Shown here piece after piece: positions 1 through 5,870 of a stretch of 5,870 nucleotides of DNA. Position 1 is the stretch's first letter. Each line of letters opens with the position of its first letter. Under the pieces are notes generated by a model. That model searched no databases. It was not told where the DNA came from and was given only the letters and a program-made list of their open reading frames with translations. This DNA comes from Fidelibacterota bacterium (lineage in GTDB: Bacteria > Fidelibacterota > Marinisomatia > Marinisomatales > UBA1611): the NCBI GenBank assembly GCA_002717915.1, contig PBCV01000027.1, positions 18,010 to 23,879 on the forward strand. Reading direction: 5' to 3'. A program made the position numbers and the translations under genes.

Positions 1-273
1 CTGCCGCGGTTTGCATACTATGACTGGGTGCGTTACGCTTCCTACACTCCAGGCAGCGGGGACACGGGAACCAACAATGATTTTACGCATCAGTGGCAGG
101 ATGAGTTTGTGGAGTTTGACACCACTCGATGGGAAAAAAGTGATGATCATACCTGGAATGGTAACCAATCTACCTTCATCAAAGAAAATGCTGTGATCGA
201 AGATGGTCATCTCATTCTTTGCTTAACCGATAATGAACATATTGGATATCAAGATCAAACGATACCATATGTA
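1..273 (+). repeat. Paralogous segment A: C-terminal part of permuted GH16 domain (copy 1)
   Basis: Its translation aligns with that of 1854-2123 over about 90 residues, with a single one-residue gap and roughly half the positions identical by hand alignment. Shared pieces include YDWV, the PG.G.TGT.ND linker, the TxRWEK block and DG..ILC.T. Similarity stops sharply after this segment, where gene 1 continues into an Ig-like module. This is a diverged gene duplication at the protein level, not a DNA repeat likely to recombine. Confidence 0.85.
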
Positions 274-1326
274 TTATGGGCGCGGACCAAGGGAGATTCG
301 ACCACAGTTCGGTTCAGTGAAGAGTTGGACCCGGTCTCATCACAAAATGAAAATAACTTTGTGATCACTGACGCAATGGTTCTTTCAGCAACCCTCAAGC
401 CTGACCAACGAACTGTGGGGCTAATGACGTCTGGAATGGAAATGGACAATTCTTATAATCTCACTGTACTTGGTATTAATGACGATTCACAACCACCCAA
501 CACACAAATGGGTCAATGGTTGCCTGTCGATATGCCCCAACCTCTGTCTTTTCCTTTGATGGTCAATAGCGCCGGCAGTGCATACAATGAATATCTTTCT
601 GACCAGCTGTGGTCCTCTGGTGTGGAGTACGGGCACATGAACGGGAACTATCAGGTCACCGATCAAGAAATAGACAACACTGATCATGAAGACCTGTACC
701 GCTCATCTCTTAACCGTGTTGTCTCGTATAAAGTGAGGGTTCCAAATGGGGTGTGTTCTGTTACTTTAAAATTTTCTGAAAACCATTATCTTGAACCAAA
801 CCAACGCACTTTCGATATTTTTATTGAGGATTCGATATGGATCTCGGAGTTAGATGTTTTTGCCCTCGCTGGGCAGTTTAATGCATTTGATACCACACTT
901 AATGGAATCATAGTAAACGATGGGGTTTTGGATCTTTATTTCTCTGCGATCGATTATGGAAGTGGCTATGAATATGCAGGGCCTTTTCTCAGTGCCATGG
1001 TGGTGGCACAGGACTCAACGTTTGAACTAGAGACACCTCAAGACCTGTTGCCCCGCGAAGATCAAATAAATTTGTTTCAAAACTATCCTAATCCATTCAA
1101 TCCTTCAACGACATTCCGTTTTTCGGTCTCTAAGCCTGGGAAAAGTGAATTAAATTTATACGCCGTTAGGGGGCAGTGGGTCTTACGGGTCTTCTCTGGT
1201 TATAGTACAATAGGTGATCACCAGGTAGAGTGGTCCGCTGGTGATCATTTTTCCAGTGGGCTGTATATCGCCAGGCTGATCCACAATTCTTCCATCAAAA
1301 CCAAACGGGTCCTGATAATAAAATGA
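1..1326 (+). CDS. Circularly permuted GH16 beta-glucanase, 5'-truncated, with Ig-like, malectin (CBM57) and type IX sorting domains
   Basis: The reading frame is open from base 1, so the gene starts upstream; the GTG at 28 is internal. 441 codons are visible. Residues 1-85 (LPRFAYYDWVRY, a PGSGDTGTNND linker, then DEF..FDTTRW and EDGHLILCLT) match the last third of the permuted Fibrobacter succinogenes 1,3-1,4-beta-glucanase and align with residues 178-267 of the next gene at about half identity by eye. The half that should hold the catalytic ExDxE motif lies outside the window, so activity cannot be judged. Residues about 88-168 resemble a bacterial SbsA-type Ig-like domain (VRFSEELD, then LTVLGINDD). 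Residues about 182-338 resemble malectin/CBM57 (VNSAGSAY, DLYRSS, VPNGVCSVTLKFSE, FDIFIED). Residues about 354-441 are a type IX C-terminal sorting domain with NYPNPFNPST at 361-370, ending in VLIIK. The product is therefore probably exported across the outer membrane. The stop overlaps the next start as ATGA. Family assignment is strong; substrate (mixed-linkage or beta-1,3-glucan) is inferred. Confidence 0.88.
   Translation: MPRFAYYDWVRYASYTPGSGDTGTNNDFTHQWQDEFVEFDTTRWEKSDDHTWNGNQSTFIKENAVIEDGHLILCLTDNEHIGYQDQTIPYVLWARTKGDSTTVRFSEELDPVSSQNENNFVITDAMVLSATLKPDQRTVGLMTSGMEMDNSYNLTVLGINDDSQPPNTQMGQWLPVDMPQPLSFPLMVNSAGSAYNEYLSDQLWSSGVEYGHMNGNYQVTDQEIDNTDHEDLYRSSLNRVVSYKVRVPNGVCSVTLKFSENHYLEPNQRTFDIFIEDSIWISELDVFALAGQFNAFDTTLNGIIVNDGVLDLYFSAIDYGSGYEYAGPFLSAMVVAQDSTFELETPQDLLPREDQINLFQNYPNPFNPSTTFRFSVSKPGKSELNLYAVRGQWVLRVFSGYSTIGDHQVEWSAGDHFSSGLYIARLIHNSSIKTKRVLIIK
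1323..1326 (+). promoter_or_regulatory. ATGA stop/start overlap between genes 1 and 2
   Basis: The TGA of gene 1 (1324-1326) shares bases with the ATG of gene 2 (1323-1325). The upstream sequence (gggtcctgataataaa) has no convincing Shine-Dalgarno motif at normal spacing. Reinitiation by the terminating ribosome is the simplest explanation, giving coupled expression of the two secreted enzymes. Confidence 0.75.
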
Positions 1327-2906
1327 AAAATATTAACATCGGCAATAAATACTGGGTCCAGCTTCTATTCTTTCTGTTCATGGTCCCGGTTGTTGAGGGA
1401 AAACCCTTTCGTGGCGGAGAGCTTAGAACCTATGAATCGTACCGTTACGGAAGATTTGAGGTTAGCATGAGGTCGGCCCCAGGAAGTGGTGTGCTTAGTT
1501 CGTTTTTCACCTACCGTGACTTTTGGTCTGAGGGACTAACCGGTTCTGAGAACTGGAACGAGATCGACTGGGAATATCTTGGCGTGCATGGCGACAAAGC
1601 ACAGACCAATTATATCACCCAGGGTGAGTGGAACCATGAACAGTTGATCACTGTTGGTTTCAACCCGCACGAAGATTTTCACGTTTATGCATTCGAGTGG
1701 ACTCCGGAATATCTTGCTTTTTTTATTGATGATGATCTGGTTCGCTATGAGGATGGATATCATATTGATTCCCTTTATCATTATCAGAAAATCATGATGA
1801 ACATATGGCAGCCGACATATATAGAGTGGGTGGGGGAGTTTGATGAGGATATTCTTCCGGTCTATGCTTTCTATGATTGGGTAAAATATTATGCTTATGT
1901 TCCTGGTACCGGGAACACAGGAACCGGTAATGATTTCATCCAACTTTGGGAGGATGATTTTGATTACTGGGATACTGACCGGTGGGAAAAAGCAACACAC
2001 ACCTTTGATAATAATAATGTTGATTTCATTGAAGAAAATGTGGTTTTTCATGATGGCTATATGATCCTTTGTATGACCACTCCAGACAATACGGGATATG
2101 GGAACGAGGACCCGGAGCATGTTTTACTCAATCCTGGTTTTGAATCAGGCTTTACGAACTGGTCGGTTTGGCCTGAGAATCTTACGAATTATTCCGTGGT
2201 GACCGAACCCGTGTTACATGGTGATCACTCTCTAAAATTGTTTGGACAAAACACAGGAACAACAAACAGTATTGCGGTCTATCAAACGTTCAACCCTTCC
2301 CCGGGAGAGGAGTTCACGTTTTCGGGGTCTGTGCATTCAGCATCAGATGACCCCATCTCTGGAGATAACACAGCATTCCTTGAGCTGACCTTTTTCGATG
2401 GTAACTGGGGCGTCTTGGGTGACCAACCCGTTTCTTCATCGATCACGAGTTCATCACCCGCTGACCAGTGGCTTCCCCTGACCGTATCTGGTACAGCGCC
2501 CAATGGCGTTGTCTCCTTTAATGTTGCTATGATATTCAAACAAATGAATAATGCTGGGGGCTCGGTCTATTTTGACGACCTTGGCCTATTTTATTCCGAG
2601 CTTTCAACAAACATTGATATACCCCCGGTCAATCATACCGCTCTCCATGTCTATCCAAATCCGTTCAACAAGCGTACCATTATTCAGATCAAGACCCAAA
2701 TCCTTGGTTCGGTGAGACTGGCCATTGTAAACATGTTGGGACAAAGGGTTAAAAAGATCGTAAGTGGGGGAGCCTACTCGGGTGAACACACACTCTCTTG
2801 GGATGGGACAAACTATAATGGAAAAGAGATGCCGTCTGGTGTCTACTTTGCAATACTTGAGGGTGGTAGTATGGTCGAGGCAGAAAAAATAATTCTACTA
2901 AAATGA
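1323..2906 (+). CDS. Circularly permuted GH16 beta-glucanase (lichenase-like) with CBM4/9-like module and type IX sorting domain
   Basis: Complete, 527 residues. Residues 1-26 form a signal peptide with a hydrophobic core (VQLLFFLFMVPVV) and likely cleavage after VEG. The GH16 domain (about 27-253) starts in mid-fold with GGELRTYESYRYGRFEV. It continues through WNEIDWEYLG, with E80 the likely nucleophile, D82 the assisting acid and E84 the acid/base, then FHVYAFEWTP and WVGEFDEDILP to the usual last strand YDWVKYYAY (184-192). After a PGTGNTGTGND linker come the strands that are N-terminal in ordinary GH16 (WEDDFDYWDTDRW, then DGYMILCMT). This order and many local motifs match the F. succinogenes 1,3-1,4-beta-glucanase. 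Residues about 270-424 (NPGFESGFTNW ... VYFDDLGLFY) are a CBM4/9/22-type jelly roll, probably glucan-binding. Residues about 437-527 (YPNPFN at 444-449, SWDGTNYNGKEMPSGVYF) are a type IX sorting domain with an FlgD-Ig-like fold. The ATG overlaps the upstream stop (ATGA) and has no clear Shine-Dalgarno, suggesting translational coupling. Mixed-linkage glucan is the favoured substrate by homology; this is untested. Confidence 0.93.
   Translation: MKNINIGNKYWVQLLFFLFMVPVVEGKPFRGGELRTYESYRYGRFEVSMRSAPGSGVLSSFFTYRDFWSEGLTGSENWNEIDWEYLGVHGDKAQTNYITQGEWNHEQLITVGFNPHEDFHVYAFEWTPEYLAFFIDDDLVRYEDGYHIDSLYHYQKIMMNIWQPTYIEWVGEFDEDILPVYAFYDWVKYYAYVPGTGNTGTGNDFIQLWEDDFDYWDTDRWEKATHTFDNNNVDFIEENVVFHDGYMILCMTTPDNTGYGNEDPEHVLLNPGFESGFTNWSVWPENLTNYSVVTEPVLHGDHSLKLFGQNTGTTNSIAVYQTFNPSPGEEFTFSGSVHSASDDPISGDNTAFLELTFFDGNWGVLGDQPVSSSITSSSPADQWLPLTVSGTAPNGVVSFNVAMIFKQMNNAGGSVYFDDLGLFYSELSTNIDIPPVNHTALHVYPNPFNKRTIIQIKTQILGSVRLAIVNMLGQRVKKIVSGGAYSGEHTLSWDGTNYNGKEMPSGVYFAILEGGSMVEAEKIILLK
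1854..2123 (+). repeat. Paralogous segment A: C-terminal part of permuted GH16 domain (copy 2)
   Basis: This is the partner of bases 1-273. It starts at LPVYAFYDW and ends just before the jelly-roll module (NPGFESGF). The equivalent position in gene 1 leads into a different module, so the two paralogues share the catalytic domain but differ in what follows it. Confidence 0.85.
1902..1934 (+). other. Circular-permutation linker in the GH16 domain of gene 2
   Basis: Residues 194-204 (PGTGNTGTGND) join the strand that normally ends a GH16 domain (YDWVKYYAYV) to the strand that normally begins one (WEDDFD). The matching linker in gene 1 is PGSGDTGTNND, at bases 49-81. A short flexible Gly/Thr/Asn loop is what is expected where the original termini were fused; as recalled, the F. 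succinogenes enzyme has a similar PGQGEGGSD loop here. Confidence 0.85.
2903..2906 (+). promoter_or_regulatory. ATGA stop/start overlap between genes 2 and 3
   Basis: The overlap is the same as at the previous junction, again after an A-rich run (ctactaaaATGA). A GAGG lies at about 2877-2880 but is too far upstream to act as a normal ribosome binding site. Coupled translation is inferred. Confidence 0.75.
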
Positions 2907-4120
2907 CACACAAAACGTTGACCATGTTATCACTGGCGGTTCTTCTTATGTTTTTTACTGTTTGTGAAAAGAACGTGAACCCTAAACAAGATTTGCAGGA
3001 CAACGAACAAGAAATGGGACGCTGGGACTTGGTCTGGATTGATGAGTTTGACGGCGATGCTATTGATGACCAAAAATGGAACAAGCTGCTCTGGAGGCCA
3101 GGATGGGTAAATAATGAGCTCCAGGCGTACACAGACAGGGACACGAATCTTTTTATTAGAGATGGTAGGCTGGTCATTCGCGGTCTAATCGAGCCTGGTT
3201 ACACTGGGACGGATCATGCCGGAACTGACTATAGCGCTGACTTTACATCTGGAAGAATGAACACAGCTGGGCTGTCAACCTGGACCTATGGCAGGTTCGA
3301 TATACGGGCAAAGCTCCCCAAGGGCAGGGGGTCATGGCCCGCTATCTGGATGCTTGGTGCCAATATATCTACGGCAGGGTGGCCACACTGTGGAGAGATC
3401 GACATCATGGAACACGTAGGATATGATGATGGGAATATCCACGCCTCCATTCATACAACGGACTATAATCATATGGTCGGCACCCAAAGATCAGGCCAGG
3501 TAACTGTACAGACCGCCACAGATTCCTTTCATGTTTATTCTTTGGAGTGGGACAGTACCTATATTCGTTATCTGGTCAACAATGACCCATATTTCTTTAT
3601 CTACAATGACAGCAACGGAAACGAGAACAGGTGGCCATTTGACAGCCCCCATTACATGATACTTAACCTGGCCATAGGCGGCGACTGGGGTGGCGCTCAG
3701 GGAATTGATAACTCTGCCTTTCCCATGGAAATGGAAGTGGATTTCGTACAAGCATTCAAAAAGAGTGAACACTCAAAGAATATTAATATCACACTGGGAG
3801 TTGACATGAAACATGAGACCATAAGTGGAACAGGTGTGTGGGTCTCTGGCGGCAATATAAGCTCAGGTCAGCCTGGCGGGCTCCAGATGAAACTTGTCGA
3901 TGGAACGACCATATGGGAGACCCATCTGATATTACCGCCAAGCTCTAACTATACCTTCAAATTTAGGAACGGGCACTACCCGGACACCTGGTCTGGAGGA
4001 TGGGAAACGGTGCCAGATGAGTGCGGAGTGGACAGTTATAACAATCGTCAATTCTTTGTAACAGAGAGTGATACCACTTTCCCGGTTATATGCTTTGGAA
4101 AATGTACAGATTGCGACTGA
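2903..4120 (+). CDS. GH16 endo-beta-1,3-glucanase (laminarinase type), possible lipoprotein, with C-terminal CBM-like module
   Basis: Complete, 405 residues. The N-terminus has a hydrophobic stretch (MLSLAVLLMFFTV) followed by Cys21 and EKNVNP, which looks like a lipoprotein signal. Val at -1 is not a classical lipobox residue, so anchoring is tentative. The GH16 domain (about 41-290) has the ordinary order: LVWIDEFDGD (43-52), NNELQAYTD, a TSGRMNT strand, YGRFDIRAKLPKG (from 129), WPAIWMLG, then GEIDIMEHVG with E165 nucleophile, D167 and E170 acid/base. It ends with VDFVQAFKK. The ExDxxE spacing is that of laminarinases, so the predicted reaction is endo-hydrolysis of beta-1,3-glucan; related GH16 specificities cannot be excluded. 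Residues about 293-405 (ITLGVDMKHE, YTFKFRNG, VPDECGVDSYNNR, VICFGKCTDCD) form a beta-rich, Cys-containing module. It resembles the E-set/CBM20-like modules often attached to secreted FCB glycosidases; its ligand is unknown. Unlike the other three products it has no YPNPFN sorting tail. Its start overlaps gene 2 by ATGA. Confidence 0.93.
   Translation: MTHKTLTMLSLAVLLMFFTVCEKNVNPKQDLQDNEQEMGRWDLVWIDEFDGDAIDDQKWNKLLWRPGWVNNELQAYTDRDTNLFIRDGRLVIRGLIEPGYTGTDHAGTDYSADFTSGRMNTAGLSTWTYGRFDIRAKLPKGRGSWPAIWMLGANISTAGWPHCGEIDIMEHVGYDDGNIHASIHTTDYNHMVGTQRSGQVTVQTATDSFHVYSLEWDSTYIRYLVNNDPYFFIYNDSNGNENRWPFDSPHYMILNLAIGGDWGGAQGIDNSAFPMEMEVDFVQAFKKSEHSKNINITLGVDMKHETISGTGVWVSGGNISSGQPGGLQMKLVDGTTIWETHLILPPSSNYTFKFRNGHYPDTWSGGWETVPDECGVDSYNNRQFFVTESDTTFPVICFGKCTDCD
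4090..4120 (+). promoter_or_regulatory. Coding overlap between genes 3 and 4 with two candidate starts
   Basis: The end of gene 3 (TGA at 4118-4120) overlaps the start of gene 4 in another frame. ATGs at 4090 and 4102 are both in frame. A GGAA just before 4102 sits too close to be a good Shine-Dalgarno, and 4090 has none. The overlap supports co-transcription and coupled translation without settling the start. Confidence 0.65.
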
Positions 4121-5870
4121 TCCTTTTTATTTCCCTTATCTGTGGCGTTTTACGCCCCCAGGGGTTTCTTCATGTCAACAATCATGATATCGTTGACGGA
4201 ACCGGAGAACCTGTTCTCTTACGTGGTTTTGGTTTGGGAGGATGGTTGGTCCCAGAGGGATACATGCTTAATATTCCCGGGTTTGGGTCCCCCACTGTAA
4301 TACGTGAGATGATAGTTGAGCTTGTAGGAGAGTCCGGCGCTAACGAGTTCTATCAGTTATATTATGAAAACTATGTGAACCGGGAAGACATTGACCAGTT
4401 GGCCGAATGGGGTATCAACTCGGTCAGGCTTCCCTTCCACTACAATCAGTTCTCACCATCGCCCGGAGAAACGAACTCGTTCGGGTATGATATCGTTGAT
4501 TCTCTATTGTCCTGGTGTGCACCTCACAACATTTTCATCATACTTGACATGCACTGTGCCCCGGGAGGACAGAACGACGGGGGCATCAGTGATAGCGATG
4601 GTACGGCCCGTCTCTGGTTAGAGGATGGATACAAGGAACATACAATAGAGATATGGAGGTCTATAGCTGAGACATACTCAGAAAATACTCTGATAGGTGG
4701 GTACGATCTTATCAATGAGCCGGTACTACCTGGGGGAGTATCTGCAACGGAGCTGCGCCAACTGTACATAGATATTACAGAAGCGATCCGGGAAGTGGAC
4801 CCGAACCATATTGTATTCATAGAAGGAAACTGGTATGGAACTGATTTCAACCAGCTTACTCCACCCTTCGACCCGAACATGGTATACTCTTTCCACAAAT
4901 ATTGGAGCCCGGCAACCGTTGGCTCGATCCAGGGATATATAAACATGCGCAACACCAACAACCGACCCCTGTGGATGGGAGAGGCGGGCGAGAATTCTAA
5001 TGTCTGGTTTCATGAGGTTGTGAGTATACTGGAGGATAATAATATTGGGTGGAACTGGTGGACACACAAAAAACTGGAGAAGATATCCTGCCCTTTTTCC
5101 GCGGTCATTCCTGTTCAATACCAGCAGGTGCTGGACTATTGGAATGGTTCTGGTTCCCAGCCAAGCGCTGTTTTTTCCCAGGCTGCCCTATTGGCCATGG
5201 CCCAGTCACTTTCCCTGGGCCAGTGCGAGCTGCGCCCTGGTGTGGTGCCGGCACTATTGTATCCGAACTATGACACCATGCTGGAACCCTATGCCGAACT
5301 TAACATTCCGGGTGTCGTTCCTGCTGTACACTATGATATCGGTCCCATTGGAAACGCTTACCAGGATGAGGATTATTGGAACGTTGGGGACGGTTCTTAT
5401 AACCAAGGTTGGCTCTATCGGAACGATGGTGTGGACATTGAATATAGTGGTGACCCATTAGGTCACGAGTTCAGCGTGGGGTGGATATCCACCGGAGAGT
5501 GGCTTCACTATACTGTACAGAGCACAGACCCAGGGTGGTACTCTATAGAGTGTCGTGTGGCAAGCGCGACCGGGGGAGGACAGTTTCGACTGGAGCTGAA
5601 CGGTACAGACCTGACCAGTGTCATTAGTGTGTCGAACACGGGGGGCTGGAAAGAATGGGAACCCCTGTTTGTTGATGGGATATATATTCCAGAAGGAACA
5701 CATTCTCTCAGACTACAGGCCATCACGGGTGGTTTCAACATAGGAACAATGAATTTTACTTCAACGGCCTCAGTAGATGGTAACTATCTACCTGTGGATA
5801 TCCGCGTTGGACATGCTTACCCTAATCCGTTCAACAATTCAGTTCAAATACCGATCAATATGACCAGGCC
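4102..5870 (+). CDS. GH5 (BglC-like) glucanase with CBM6 and type IX sorting domain, 3'-truncated
   Basis: The frame is open to the window end, giving 589 complete codons from 4102. A signal peptide follows the start (MYRLRLILFISLICGVL). The GH5 (beta/alpha)8 domain, about 22-400, shows LLRGFGLGGWLVPEGYM, as in the exo-1,3-glucanase/BglC branch. Further GH5 landmarks are R109 in NSVRLPFHY, LDMHCAPGGQND (D149, H151), LINEPV with acid/base E206, FHKYW with H265, LWMGEAGEN with nucleophile E294, and GWNWWTHKK (W319, W320) on the last strand. Residues about 405-553 are a CBM6 (YDIGPIGNAYQD, GVDIEYSGD, VGWISTGEWLHYTV, NTGGWKEWEP, GTHSLRLQAITGGFNIG). AYPNPFNNS near 572-580 begins a sorting domain that runs off the edge. 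The enzyme probably cuts beta-1,3- or mixed-linkage glucan or its oligosaccharides; beta-1,4-glucanase activity is an alternative, since GH5 specificity is hard to read from sequence. Start choice: ATG at 4090 (MLWK...) or 4102. I prefer 4102, which places the basic residues next to the start; the upstream in-frame stop is at 4069-4071. The overlap with gene 3 is 19 or 31 bases. Confidence 0.9.
   Translation, partial: MYRLRLILFISLICGVLRPQGFLHVNNHDIVDGTGEPVLLRGFGLGGWLVPEGYMLNIPGFGSPTVIREMIVELVGESGANEFYQLYYENYVNREDIDQLAEWGINSVRLPFHYNQFSPSPGETNSFGYDIVDSLLSWCAPHNIFIILDMHCAPGGQNDGGISDSDGTARLWLEDGYKEHTIEIWRSIAETYSENTLIGGYDLINEPVLPGGVSATELRQLYIDITEAIREVDPNHIVFIEGNWYGTDFNQLTPPFDPNMVYSFHKYWSPATVGSIQGYINMRNTNNRPLWMGEAGENSNVWFHEVVSILEDNNIGWNWWTHKKLEKISCPFSAVIPVQYQQVLDYWNGSGSQPSAVFSQAALLAMAQSLSLGQCELRPGVVPALLYPNYDTMLEPYAELNIPGVVPAVHYDIGPIGNAYQDEDYWNVGDGSYNQGWLYRNDGVDIEYSGDPLGHEFSVGWISTGEWLHYTVQSTDPGWYSIECRVASATGGGQFRLELNGTDLTSVISVSNTGGWKEWEPLFVDGIYIPEGTHSLRLQAITGGFNIGTMNFTSTASVDGNYLPVDIRVGHAYPNPFNNSVQIPINMTR

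Noticed and set aside
28..30. GTG at 28 as the start of gene 1
   Set aside because: The frame is open to base 1, and residues 1-9 (LPRFAYYDW) match the homologous segment of gene 2, so the GTG is an internal valine of a truncated gene.
205..270. The DEF...DG.LILC region of gene 1 as the start of a second, broken GH16 domain
   Set aside because: The same order occurs in gene 2 and in the F. succinogenes enzyme, where this segment completes the permuted fold. A degraded extra domain is the less economical reading.
1213..1247. GGTGATCACC palindrome followed by a second TGGTGATCA
   Set aside because: Both lie in the coding sequence of the gene 1 sorting domain and are explained by Gly-Asp-His codons. 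There is no promoter context, so an operator is not supported.
1536..2120. 194-codon open frame on the minus strand
   Set aside because: It lies wholly inside the conserved GH16 coding sequence of gene 2. Its translation is rich in Ile with no recognisable domain, consistent with an antisense shadow.
2749..3177. 142-codon minus-strand open frame spanning the gene 2/gene 3 junction
   Set aside because: It is antisense to two well-supported coding sequences, with a low-complexity Ser/Leu-rich translation and no homology signal.
5045..5461. 138-codon plus-strand open frame in another phase
   Set aside because: It overlaps the GH5/CBM6 gene, whose frame carries clear conserved motifs throughout. 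The alternative translation shows no domain.

Overview
The window is one unbroken plus-strand gene cluster for breaking down extracellular beta-glucan. It holds four consecutive secreted glycoside hydrolase genes with no intergenic DNA. Three carry GH16 catalytic domains or parts of them, and the fourth is a GH5 enzyme with a CBM6. The first gene is cut by the left edge and the fourth by the right edge. No RNA genes, mobile elements, CRISPR arrays, promoters or terminators are visible.

Organism: genes 1, 2 and 4 carry the C-terminal sorting signal of the type IX secretion system (YPNPFN motifs; in gene 1 the fuller NYPNPFNPST). This points to the Fibrobacterota-Chlorobiota-Bacteroidota (FCB) superphylum. 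The NYPNPFNPST form is typical of lineages such as Marinimicrobia, Ignavibacteria, Calditrichota and Fibrobacterota rather than Bacteroidetes proper. The phylum cannot be fixed from this window. Genes 2 and 3 lack a recognisable Shine-Dalgarno sequence, which fits the group.

Layout: (1) 1-1326, the C-terminal part of a GH16 enzyme, then an Ig-like module, a malectin-like (CBM57) module and a sorting domain. (2) 1323-2906, a complete GH16 enzyme with a signal peptide, a CBM4/9-like jelly roll and a sorting domain. (3) 2903-4120, a complete conventional GH16 laminarinase-type enzyme with a possible lipoprotein signal and a C-terminal carbohydrate-binding-like module. (4) 4102 (or 4090) to beyond 5870, a BglC-like GH5 with CBM6 and the start of a sorting domain.

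The most notable feature is topology. In genes 1 and 2 the GH16 fold is circularly permuted: the segment that is N-terminal in ordinary GH16 enzymes (DEF...RW...DG.LIL) lies after the C-terminal strand (YDWVKYY), joined by a short Gly/Thr/Asn linker. This is the arrangement of the Fibrobacter succinogenes 1,3-1,4-beta-glucanase. Gene 3, in the same operon, keeps the ordinary order and so serves as an internal reference. The catalytic signatures also differ: ExDxE in gene 2 (lichenase type) and ExDxxE in gene 3 (laminarinase type).

Working model (inference): the permuted enzymes and the GH16 laminarinase cut mixed-linkage and/or beta-1,3-glucan outside the cell. The GH5 with its probable beta-glucan-binding CBM6 works on the same polymer or its fragments. 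Genes 1, 2 and 4 are exported by type IX secretion, and gene 3 may be anchored as a lipoprotein.
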